From NCBI GenBank assembly GCA_020747065.1, contig JAGMVK010000020.1:558001-622000 (forward strand): a stretch of 64,000 nt of DNA, in the 5' to 3' direction. Below, piece by piece: positions 1 through 11,349 of this stretch (the stretch's first letter is position 1; each line of letters starts with the position of its first letter). This stretch comes from Cadophora sp. MPI-SDFR-AT-0126. Taxonomy: Eukaryota; Ascomycota; Leotiomycetes; Helotiales; Ploettnerulaceae. Under the pieces are notes generated by a model that was not told the DNA's origin, ran no database searches, and was given only the letters and a program-made list of their open reading frames with translations. The position numbers were made by a program, and so were the translations under genes.

Positions 1-632
1 CGTGATCCGCCAGTTCTTGATAGAAAGCAAGCGGAAGTCGAAGGGTGATATTCAGAACGTGGATGCTGGGACGCACATAATTCCAGAGGCTCCAGGACAA
101 ATTGGGCCCGCTTCCCCTGTCATCAGCAAGTCGGAGCAGAGTTTCCATTGTGTCCAGATCCGTTGAATTGAATGCTGTGGTCTCGGCCATCGAGCTACAG
201 ACATCAAGGAACCTGAAGTAAATCCGTTTGTCAGCAATGAAAACGTTAGTGACCAGGGAAAATCGTTGCGCTTTACATTTTTTTGCACACCAAAAGAAGG
301 TTGTGAAGATAAGTGACGTTGGCGTCCAGAAAGTGCTCGTGCTCTTCATTCGCAACCTCTTCACATTCCCAATGTGGGCCCCATGAAGATCGTAGACGGC
401 GCGAGCTTTTGGGGTCGTCGAATCTCGAACCATTAGTAGAACTACGTTCGCTACCATCGTGATTTTTGTCTCCTAGGTTGGGCTGAAGGCAAGGAGAATA
501 TCGAATTTTGCCTTGGGCTAGAGTTATGTGGATCTGATGTGGAATGATATGAGTATATATCGCGCGGCGGACTTCGAGTGGTGCAGATAGAAGCATGTTC
601 TCGTAATGCAAATGGATATGAGTGTCGGCCAT
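1..632 (-). CDS. Partial hypothetical protein, F-box/2EXR-like fungal family
   Basis: The 5' part of a minus-strand gene that runs off the left edge. Exon 1 is 277-632 (ATG at 632) and exon 2 runs from 212 to the edge. The 64-nt intron (213-276) has a GTAAAG donor and a TTCAG acceptor, and phase is kept across it. The N-terminus contains LLSAPLEVRRAIY, which resembles the 'LPxEIRxxIY' opening of the very common fungal F-box-like or 2EXR-type orphan proteins. After the splice the frame continues through NLSWSLWNYVRPSI. No catalytic motif is visible. The family is usually of unknown function, so only the general type is claimed. The C-terminus is outside the window. Confidence 0.6.
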
Positions 633-3347
633 GTCCTATTTCTCGAGCTGTACCATGGTAATCAGAACAGAGTCAATCGAGTTAATTGACTGTGGCATCA
701 AGGCGAGGTGATGGCTGAGCTCGAGGCGATGTCGACCAACGCCAAGGTTGAAGTCTGTGGCAGGGTTGGGCAGGGATTCAATATGTCCACCCAGGTCATT
801 GTGATTGGCCCTCCCTCAATTCTCCGTTTGATAACAAGCGAGTTCTTTTGTCAACAAGATCGTAAGAAGCAATAGTTAAGCGCCTAGCGCATCAGTTTCA
901 GAAGATTAGAGTGGAAAGATATTCAGTTTTAATGTAGCATGCCTTTTTTACTAACTAAAATCCAAGATAACGGTTTCATGTGCTTGCGGAACGCCGCAAG
1001 AAGCATGAGTAGCTTATCAGGGCATCCATACTTTTCCTTCGTCCCGTCCGGTCCCCCTTCAGGCCAGGATCTCCACTGATGCAGCTCAGGAGTTCGTCTT
1101 CATCCATTTGTTGTTCTCGCTTATTATGGCGAATCGAAAAGGGGCCGCAACGAGCATACAAAAAGGAAGACGCGCTTGATGGACCCCCTCCGAATAGACT
1201 AGAAAAAGGTAGGAAATATACTCTACAAAAAATTGTATACAGAAAAAGGAAGAACGCTATACCACATGACATGTATCAAAGTGCATTAGCCCAATCAACA
1301 AAACTCCCAGACTGATCGCGATAAGGCGGATGAATCCCACCGAGAAGTGATTAGTCTGTTAGAAACCATAAGCTTGTTATGATTTTGAAGAGGCATCACC
1401 GTGACGCATAACGTGGGTGCTTGCACATGGCAGAGAGTGTCTTATTTGACTAGATAGAGTAGCTAGAAATTGGACGGTGACTGGATTGGAGAGTGAATCC
1501 AAAGCCGCTTAAGACAGGCAGAGCGATTGCCGAGCATATTCACCTGCTATCTAATGGATCTGCTTCATCAACAAACTGGTAACAAAGGTTTCTCTATTTC
1601 TCTTAATCGGTACGTAGATAATCAATCGCTCAGTTTCTCATGTCTTACCTTGCCTTTTTTCACATTTTCATCTCATAAATGTGGCATTCGCTCTATCAAT
1701 CGAAGTCGTTCCCAAAGAAACCTTCCAACCCCCGAAGAGTACCAGGACCACTTCCGGAATTACAGCTGTATCGTAGCAGCATGATTGGAGGTGCCCATTC
1801 ATCTGCCTGCCAAGTCGTCCACCTCCCACCTCCCACCTCATGTTCTTTTTCACCTGACTCTTTCACCTAACCCCAACGTCACCGGTTTCCATAACCAACC
1901 CCTCATAAAAGCTGATGGAGTACAGATTCATTGCAATTTTAAATTACAGAAATTCCCAAAAGCTCATGACACAGGATCATGTTGTTCACATCTTCTACTT
2001 ATCACGTTTTTAGGGATCATCTCTATGTTTACATTCGTAAGCGACGTACCCACTATGCCTTACTCTAAGCCTTAGAGCAAGTTCAGCCAGCATCTTGGAT
2101 GAAACCAACAGCTCGCTCAGCTCATATATCACTACATTCCTCTTCATGCAACACTAACAGCCATCTAACCCTTCGAATCCCCTTCCTTCATCCAACTCGA
2201 AGATGTCTTTCTTCACCCTGCTCAACACGCCCTTCGCTATCTCTCCATACATGATCCCATGAATCACAACAGCATATCGCCAACCGCTACCTAGCTCCTA
2301 ACGTATCTGGCTGCCGCTGCGCCGCTGCTGTAGACCAATCAATCAGTATTTCTCTACTACTTCCCTAAACCTCTCTTATCTCTTATCTCGCATCTCGAGA
2401 ACACTCAAATCAACCACATCATGTACCTCGCTATCTCGTATCTCGTAACGAAGACAGCATTCTTCCTGCCCGCCAGTCAAAAAAAAAAAAAACATCTCCT
2501 CCCTTCTCCATAAACACTCTAGGCCTCTGTTTCAAAAGCGCCGCCCACATTCGATTAAAGATCAACTATTACTTACATCGTTCCATCTTTCATCTAGTCG
2601 TATATTCAAGAAATGCGTAGATTCACAGCAAACTTCACACTTCACTTGTAACACCAAATTCTTCAGAGTCAAAAATCATCCATTTCCTTCCCTCTCCCTT
2701 GCCTCCGCTTCCCTTCCCCTTGCCTTCGCTTCCCTTCCCCTCCCGCCTTTCCCCATTCTATCTAAAAGTCCGCTCCGCCCTCTGCGTCTGGTAGGTACTA
2801 ATACCTCAAACAGTATAGCAAATATTGTACATTATCTTTTCTCTTATCATCTCATCTCATCTCATACCCTCCCCTCTCTCCTCTTTTCTCTCATCTCCTC
2901 AAACCAGCACGACTCTCAACAACATCAGAAAGAGACACAAAGACCAATATCCTCCAGCAAGAAGCAATATCAAAATCATAAACGTCATATCAAACCCCTC
3001 GCTTCATTTGCTCTTTCCCATCAACAAATGATCCAACAAAAGGAAAAAATCAAACGTCCACACAATAGAAGTAAAACAATAGAAAGTGTAGGTTCCGTCT
3101 CCTCTCTCCGTATGCCAAGAGGTATGAGGTAGAAGCGAACAACAAGAAGTATCAAACGCCGCCGTATTCCTGATCCGTGCAGAATAAGAAGTACACCCAC
3201 CACGCAATATCAGATCAACATGCATCCATCCATCCGTTTGCACGCCCGGTGATCCAAATGCAGCGCTCTCGCATTACTCCCCTTCCAATCTTTCTCGAAA
3301 ACTCGGCGTGGTGTCGCGGTTTGGTCGTTGGCAGTAGGCGACACGTC
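633..3347. other. Intergenic region, 2.7 kb
   Basis: No convincing gene. Short open frames near 1.0-1.3 kb and 1.5-2.1 kb have no recognisable domains and low-complexity composition. About 2.1-3.0 kb is pyrimidine-rich on the plus strand, with CTTCCCTTCCCCT-like tracts and ATCTC repeats. The right part should hold the 3' UTR of the kelch gene and the left part the promoter of the edge gene. Confidence 0.5.
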
Positions 3348-6300
3348 TCATATCAAATTAACCTGACTCTTATTCGCCCCACCGGCACCAACTTCCTTCC
3401 CACTCGGACTCATCTCTCTCTTCCCGAATCCGGCACTTCCCGTTGGTGAAAGTGCATCGCTCCCCTTACGACTCCTACTGGCCTCCTCCTCGGCATCGAG
3501 TCTCTTCCTCCACTCGCTCAGACTGCCACTCAGCCCTTCGCCAACATTCGAGGCGCCCAGGCCGTCGTTCGCGCCGCGTGTTGGATTGCGGTCTTCGAAG
3601 TCGAAGGCGTTGCTGAGGCGGTAGTTCTTATTAGTATTTTCCCAGTGAGAGCGGAGTGTTTCCAGCTCGTTTGCGAGGCTGTCGAGGGCCATGGAGTTGC
3701 GGTTGGCGCCGTCGTAGAGGGAGGCTTCAGACACGGAATCGGCAGAGAGCGTCCGTTGGTGAGTACTGGCTACTGCGCCGTTTGATTCTACCTGTCGAGA
3801 TTGTCGACGGTAGTTATCCACGGATGTTTCGACCTGGTCGAGGAGTAAGGAGACCTTCTGTTCCGCATCTTGAGCACGTCGCTCTAGCAAGGTGTTCTCC
3901 TCTTGCAATTGTGCAAGGTCCGACTGAGCCTGCTGAGTAGCAGCCGTCATTTGACGTTGCACTTGTTCGTGATTCTGCTTCAGTTGATCACGCTCTTGTT
4001 GAGATGCTGCCAATTCCTTCCTGACCTCGGCCATTTGACGCTCCAATGTATTAGTTGAAGCCTGGATTTCGGCCTGGAGAGACTCGATCTGCTTGGTCAG
4101 CGAGGCACGTTCCTCTTCCCAACCACTTGGTGCTTCTCGAGATACTCCACTCTTATCTTCCGCCTCGGCAAGCTGCTCCTTCAGTCGGGCGTTGTCGGAC
4201 TTGTATTTCGACAATTCATCCTTCATACGCTTGAGCATCTTCTCAGTACCTTTGACGTAGTGGACTGCAGACTGATAGTCGTTCTCCAGCTGTGAAAGCT
4301 TCTCACGGTAAGTGTTCTCGGTCTCTTGCTGTTGTGCCTCGAACGTCTGCTTCGTCTCTTCGTGCGCCTGAACACTTGTCGCAAGTTGATGTTCCAGCTC
4401 ACGAAGACGTGAGATATCAGGAGTATTGGATCCAGACTGGGGACTTGACAAACCACGTGTACGAACAGCATTGACAGGACTAATTCCTCGCTCGCCAAGG
4501 ATATCCTTTAGCGTGTTGTGCTGAACGTGGACCGCGTTGGTCTCAAGTTGCTGGTTGGCAAGCTGATACTTCATGTCTGAGTTGCCAGCTTGAAGAGTCT
4601 GCACCTCGCGCATGGTGGCTTGAAGTTGCTTTCTGATCGACATGCCCTCACGACTGGCTTGTTCTTGGTAAGCTTCCAAACCGGCAATACGCTCTTCAGC
4701 GCTCCGGAGTTTCTCGGACGCAGTATCTGCTGCTTGTTGGTACTTCCGGACCAGTACGTTCGCAGCCTGAACCTGTGCTTGAAGAGCGGCAGCTCGGTCT
4801 TCGCCTGGTGCTGACTTCCCACCAACATCTCGAGCCACGACACGATCAAGACCCGCCATGACAGCTTGGCGATGCGTTCGAGCTTCGTTAGCATGCTGTT
4901 CAGCAAGTTCTTCCGCGTCTCTCAGACGTCGCGTAGCTGTTTCAAGCTCGGTTGTCCTGGCCTCATGCTCAGCCTTCAGACTGATGAGCTTAGCCTCGAC
5001 CTTCTCCCGGAGCGTGCGCTCTTCATCAAGCTTTCGCTCCAGCACATTTCTCATTTCGGCAGAAGAACTCAGTGCTGACCGAAGTGACTCGAAACTGTCG
5101 CTGTTATCCTTGGTCGAACCAATAGCCTCCTTGTACTTAGCCTCCAGTTCTTCCTTTTCGGCTTTGAGTAACTGAGCAGCCGCGACAGCTTCAGAGCAGA
5201 CAATTGCCTCTTCTCTGGCTCTCATCTGGAACTCATGTAGCTCTGCTTTCAGGCGCTCGACTTCTGACGAGTTTCTCTGCTTGTAAGCCTCCAGCTCAGA
5301 TAATCTACCTTGGGCAGCATTCGTAGTGTCTTCTGCCAGCTGTCGTCCACGTCTCTCGGCTTCCAATTCCGTAGTTAGCATCTCAATCTTGTTCTTCAGA
5401 TCTCGTTGCTCGGCCAAGGCAGTTGCGAGTTTCCGACTGATCTCCGCCGATCGATCATTGGACATAGAGCTGAGATCTCGAGCATCGGCATATGGTTGGG
5501 GTGTGCTATTCTGACTTCCGCTATGGGCAGCGAGTTTCGCTTTCGCATAGACTGCCTCGCTGACAGCTGCATCTCTTTGCTTCTCGACCTCGGCAATCTT
5601 CTTTGCCGCAAGAACAGCCTGTTTATCTATCGAGCCTTGGACATTTGCAAGTTCGTTCTTCATAGCAATCAAAGCTTCGATTAATGGCTTGTCATCGTCG
5701 TCAAATGATTCAGCAGCTCTTAGATCCAGAATGGGGCTGCTGGAAGGATTTGGTGTGTATCCGGCTTTTCGTGCAAGTTCAAGCTCCGATGCATACCAAG
5801 CGTTTCGATTTTTGGCTGCATCTAACTCCTTGAGAATTGCTACTGTCTGAGAATTTCGTGCTGAGCCCTTTCTGACCAGAGGATTGCTTGTCTGCCGAGA
5901 CGGAGGAGGGGGAGATGTTTGCCGAGCATTAGTGACATTCCGTAAAGAAGACTGTTCGCTAGTACTGTCTATCGAGCCTTGCTGACGGCCTTGCCTAGTC
6001 TTGGATGAGGATCTGTTAGCACCTGCCACGGCTGCATTCATGCTGACCGGTGGACCATTCTCAGATGTTGTAGGTTTCGAAGCTTGGGCTTGTGTGGGTG
6101 TCCGTCGGCCGTTGATAACCGGGCTTTCTCGTGTCTGCGGGCTTTCTCTGGGAGCAGGTGATATATTCCTGCTGTTCTGGGGCGATGACATCTGAACGAT
6201 ATTCTCCACTGGCCGATTTTGTACTGACGTATCGATTGCAGGCCCGAACCCCCGCTCAGGTTTGCCTTGAGGCTTTCCACGTCCCGTTGAAGCTCCATTT

Positions 6301-8300
6301 GGCCCAGATGGTCCATTTTGTCCATTAGGACCGTTTCCTCTAGGTGTTGGAGCTTGCTGCTGTGGTGGTGGACCGGGCGGTGCTTGTGCCATTGAAGCTC
6401 TCGGAAGCTTCGATCCTCCAGGTGGACCATTCAGTTGGGGTCCGTTGGGAGGAGGTCCTTGAGGAGGAGGTCCAAGTGGTGCGCCTTGCGGCTGTGCCGA
6501 TCCAGGAGCGACCCCATTCATATCATTACCATTCACACCAGGCGCACCGTTTCCCCGTCCGAATGCCTGCTCCCTAGGAGCTCCATTAAGTCTCTTCGGC
6601 TCTGGAATGGTAGAGCCATCACGGGAACTCAAGCCTCTACTTGCACCCATTCCAGATTTTTCTGACGTGCTCGGTCTCCGTTGTCCAGGAACTCGGTCTG
6701 CAGTCGGGGCTGGCTGTACAGCTTGGTCATTCGGGTAGCGAATCTTACTCGTATCCAGAAGATAAACAATTCCCAAATCCCCAGCCTCCCTCGTCGCGGT
6801 ACTCGGTTCACCAGCCAAAACCACAACCTGCTTGTTGTATGCTGTCATGCTGTGTCCGGATCTGGGAGATGGAGAGGGACCCATATTCTGAAATGTGTAC
6901 CATCTCCTCGAAGATATCCTGAACGCTGCCAAGTCCCCAAGATCTGCACCTTCCTCTGTTCGTCCTCCAAAGATATACATTACATCATCAACAATCGCAG
7001 CTGCGTGACCTTCTCGAGGGGCGGGTATGTAGCCGATACAGTCGAGTGCCACCCAGGCGTTTGGTATTGGATCGTAGCACCATACATCATTAAACCATTG
7101 AAAGCCATTTGTTCCTCCAAATCTGTACCAGTCAGAAACGGAATACCCTCTCCAACCGTGCTACTTACAAATATAACTTCTCGTTGTATGTCACAACCGA
7201 ATGGTTCGTTCTGGCCGGCGGTATTTGTCCTTGAGGTGGTCCGCCCTCTTCGCTGTTCCGAATGAGCATTTCCCATCTGTTCGTAGGTACTTGCAATTGG
7301 TTCAAATCAAAAGCAACCAGGTCATTCATAAAGTATCCTTCTACTTGACCACCAAAAACGTAAATCTTTGATCCCAAAATGTTCAAGGAATGCCCATATC
7401 GTCCTGAAGGTCGAGGGCCAGCTGGTACTGCTCTTGACCATTGTCGTGTTGCTATTATCATTAGTAGAATCCCGGGGTACCAAGATCAAAACCTACAGGT
7501 ATTAAGGAGATACAAAGTCTCGTCCAGCACATCGGAATCGTCCATCTTGGTATCTCCTCCGTAGACGATAAACGCATTCCCTACCAGCAGACTGGCATGT
7601 CCAACTCTTGGTCCGGGGCCTTCAGCTGTCGTGGCCAAGGGATAACACGCCATATTACCCCCTGCCTCAACCATCCACAGATCTCCCTTGACTGTTGAGC
7701 TATTGATGAGACCGCCCATGAGGTAGATGTCACCCTCTTTCGAGGCCACTGAATTGACCGCCGCGCCATATCTGGGAAAGGGACTTGGATGTGAGGTTGT
7801 GTATGTGAGCCGCCGTTGCGACCAGGGGTAAAGGGAGGCATTAGGATTTGAATTCATCGAAGATTGTACAGCGGGCGCAGAACCATTCCGTAACTATTTC
7901 CAGGGGTCAGCATTCAATCATTCCTTCAGAATCCGTAGCATTCCAGCCAGCGCGTCTGCACCCATCCCCGTTCAACCAAAAACATAATCGAGATCATAAC
8001 ACTCACAGGAAGGTCTGAAGCCGGCTGTTCTGTATTAGGTCCTCCTCTGCGACCATTCGCAGCTTGCTCTGGACTCGGCGTCGCACCCGCACCTCCTTGC
8101 AGCGAGTTCATGGAATTATTGACGCTCGATCCCGGGCTGGAGGTTTGCACGGCGCCCTTCTCATTGATATTTCCTCGCGTTCCAGCTCCATTGTTCGAGG
8201 AATTGACGGAGATCTGTGAGCCTGCGACATTGGCATTCGCATCCTTTGCTGATTGGGCCTTGTCCGCATTCTTCCTACTCTTGAAGAGCGAGAATGCCAT
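3348..8300 (-). CDS. tea1: Tea1/KelA-type kelch-repeat and coiled-coil cell-end polarity protein
   Basis: Four exons: 8007-8300, 7497-7893, 7169-7451, 3348-7122. Introns are 113, 45 and 46 nt and all phases agree. The product is about 1582 aa. Residues 1-100 are a Ser/Gly/Asn-rich leader. About 103-445 is a kelch beta-propeller with repeated blade motifs (GDIYLMGG, KIYVFGGQ, LYLFGGTNGF, VMYIFGGRT). About 450-745 is a Pro/Gly/Gln-rich linker, and about 750-1440 is long heptad-type coiled coil (for example ELEAERRGRQLAE). Kelch propeller followed by long coiled coil is the Tea1/KelA plan. In fission yeast and Aspergillus these proteins ride microtubule plus ends, mark cell tips and help place formins. 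The role here is by homology. Shorter kelch proteins lack the coiled coil. The initiator MAFSLFKSR is the first ATG in frame. Confidence 0.9.
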
Positions 8301-9180
8301 CGTGGCGCCTCAGGAGGTACGTGTGTATGTCTGTCGGAATCCAACTCGTCCAGTGCCTGACCCTCTGTCAGGAGGGAAGGGAATCGTTGATGTATTTCGA
8401 TTGTTTTCAGGGCGTTGTGGTGCAGTTGCAGTTTTGGGGATGGATCAGGGAGGTACGATTTCGCGCGCAGCGAAGTCTCCTGTCGACGTTGTGGGTACAG
8501 CAGGAAATATCTGAGCCCGGCCACACAGAATTATGGGTTCGGGGGTCGTGAGCCAGGTTAGGTGAGGTCAGTTGAGGTGGTATCGGAAATAAATGGCTGG
8601 GTCGGGCTGGGGATTTCGAGGAGGAGCCGCGATTTGATGCAAGGCGGTCGCAGTTGCTGGATTGTCGCACGGCCAAAAACGAGAAAGCGAGATTGAAGCA
8701 GCAGCAGCAGCGGCAGCAAGCAGTCGATCAAACGAACAAGTACGAGTACAAAAACTATAGTAGAGAGCGCGTGATCGACGTTCACGATGAGATACTGCTC
8801 TGGATGGCTGGCCGCTCGGCGGTATGGAGGTGCTGTAAATTATTTTGTTGATGGGCCGGGCTGGTGATACTAAACAGTACTCGGAGATGTGAAGTGGAAA
8901 AAGAATCGGGGCGGCTGTAATGCTGCAGTGTAGTTCAGGGCTCTTTGTCCAGGATAGATCCTTTCCTCGTCTGGACGTCTCTTCTCTCGTAGGGAGGTAG
9001 GGTCCCCTAACAAGTCAAATCCATTCCAGTGTCCAGTGAGCCAGTCAGGACAAGTCAGATCCTGTTTCCGTCCCCTTTTGGGGGGTTCGTTGGTTCGCTT
9101 CGAGTAGCGATGCACAGATCTGAGGGGAGCCCGAACCACCAAAACACTCGGCGACGTGGTGGAGGGAGTGGACAAAGGGG

Positions 9181-9200
9181 GAGATGAGATGAGATGAGAT
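9181..9200. repeat. GAGAT microsatellite, four units
   Basis: Four exact tandem copies of GAGAT in the tea1-KOG1 intergenic region. Read directly from the sequence. No function is assigned. Confidence 0.85.
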
Positions 9201-9765
9201 ATCTAGGAAAGAAAAGATTTGGAAGCGATCAGAGACTACAATTCTGCATTATCAGAAGGAACTCTTTTACTTGCAAGAATGTCGTCTCTTTCATTCTCTC
9301 TTTTCCTCGATAAAGTTTTCCATTTTCAAGCTTCCTCCCCATCCCATGCCATGCCATCCCATCCCCCCTCTCATGTGCAGCACTACCGACCGGAAGCACA
9401 TGCACCCCTGAGCAAGATGGACACGCCCGTTGCCCACGTCGGGGATAGTGCGATCACCACAAATGTTTCATCCAAGCACAGTGCGAGTTGGGGCAGAGAC
9501 CGGAACCAAAGAGGCTGCATTTAAAGTTGGTCTTGTCCGGTTTCTGCATAGGAAGAAGTGTTGTTTTGGAATACGGACTGACAGTCCGGACATCGAGGTA
9601 TATTCGGCAGATTTTGGATGAACTGATCGTGAGAGTATCATCTGTTTACTTTTGTTGATGGCAGCAATGTAGTAGTTTAGTGGGCATCTTCAGCGCCACT
9701 GGACTGCCTGCTTTGCCTCCGGGTACCTGGCATATCTTCTGGAATGAACGGGGCCGTAAGGTGGA

Positions 9766-9787
9766 GGTGGCCAAAATTTTGGCCACC
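9766..9787. repeat. Perfect 22-bp palindrome
   Basis: The arms GGTGGCCAAAA and TTTTGGCCACC are exact reverse complements with no spacer. The element lies about 1.5 kb from each flanking start codon. The symmetry would suit a dimeric DNA-binding protein or a cruciform, but no known site is recognised. Confidence 0.8.
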
Positions 9788-11349
9788 GGGCATCGAGCTC
9801 CACCCACAGTCCGTAACACTGCATCATCAAGGTACGTCCTCGGAATGGCCACAGCAATCACCTCACGTCACATCACAAGGAAAGGAAAAGATCAAGAGAA
9901 CAACCCCCAAAGTTTCAACCATTTATTTCAAATACACTGGCCCGTGACTGCAGCCCAAAGCAAGGAGATCATCCCGGATTAGCTGTGCATACCACGTATG
10001 TTTCAACCCTCCCCTATTGGAAGTGATGCAGGTCACATCTGGATGGCTTCCAGAAATACTCTCCCCAGGCTGACAGGCTGACAAGTCATGTTGCTTCGAT
10101 AATAGATAGGGGTTATCGATAAGGAGGTGCATGGCGCTTGGAGGCGAAATTTTTATTTTTTGTTTGGATGGCTGACTTCGACCTTTTCAATTATCAACAG
10201 AGATGAAGCTCTCTATTTGTCTGTGTGATACAAACGTGGAACGAAGATCCGTTCCCGTCAGTAAACAGAGCATAAAGCATAAAACTTTGGTTAAGCTTCA
10301 AAGATCGTCTCGCAAGATAACATCCACAATGCCTTTACAATGCGGTGATGAGATCCATGATCGCTGTTAGTAAGAAGTAATAATGTGCATCCTAAGTAAA
10401 CAAATTTCTGCAAGTCGGAAGAAACAGCAATAAGCTGACGGAATGTTCAAACCCCAGAAATAGAACACTTCGTGTGCGCAGGATTGTATTTGCACATGAA
10501 GCTCTCCTGATTGGCGCTGTCTCTGGTCATCTTCCATCAGGAGACCTCTTCGGCGGCTAGAGGATCCTACAATACCTCCGTATTCCTATGCATGATACGG
10601 CAGGCACAACTTCAGCTGTTAAATATTAACTCCAAATTGCACAGACCAGCTATCATCTGATGTATGTAACTACCATCACAATATGCGCCGGTTTGTATCA
10701 TGCTTTCGTTGCTTCGAAGACGTTCTGGGGCCTTCTCCAGAGACTCGAGTCATTGGATATTGTACTGGACTGGACTGAGTTGTGGGTGGGGCATGACATG
10801 TAGCGGCCGCTTTACCGACTGTGACGGCTGCTGGCTTGGGACTGGACTGGACTGGACGGGACAGCCGAGCGAGAGCCTCATCCGTTGAATGCGGCAGCCT
10901 GCTCTGTCTCGTGATCTCGGAGGAAATCTACGTACAGTACATGACGAAGCTGAGAGTCGAGGAGGACAAGAAGAGCTCCTGTTGTGCTCAATCGCCTCGC
11001 ATAAACGGCCACCCGCCACTGCGCTCCGAAGCCAGACTCGACTGGACCCGAACAGTCATTTGCAAGTGATCGGTAACAGCAAGGGACTTCCGAGGCTGCG
11101 TTGGACCATTTTGTCGGCCCGTCGACCTCGCCTTGCCTTGTGTGCCTAACATCTGGCGAGTCTCGAAGTTGACCGCTCACCTTTCCGTCACCGAAACAAA
11201 CAATAACTGAGACCCGACTCTGGGACCGATCTCCAGCCACTATCAGTGCCGATAACCTCCGCATTTGATTGAAACCTCTCCTCGAATCCATCCAAACGAC
11301 AAACACATGAAGAGCTCCAACCCTTGAGGAGGGAGCTGCGGTCTTGACC

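Larger units (their letters stand above)
8301..11349. other. Divergent intergenic region between tea1 and KOG1, 3.0 kb
   Basis: Shared promoter and 5' UTR space for two divergent genes. No coding region is supported. It contains a CAG-type trinucleotide run (about 8698-8722), a GAGAT microsatellite (9181-9200), a 22-bp perfect palindrome (9766-9787) and repeated ACTGG words near 10.75-10.86 kb. Open frames inside it look like chance. Confidence 0.5.

Noticed and set aside
976..2075. Several 60-100 codon open frames on both strands
   Set aside because: They overlap one another, have no domain or start context, and read as low-complexity sequence.
11344..11349. TTG six bases upstream as KOG1 start
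   Set aside because: A normal ATG follows at 11350, and a non-AUG start is not needed.
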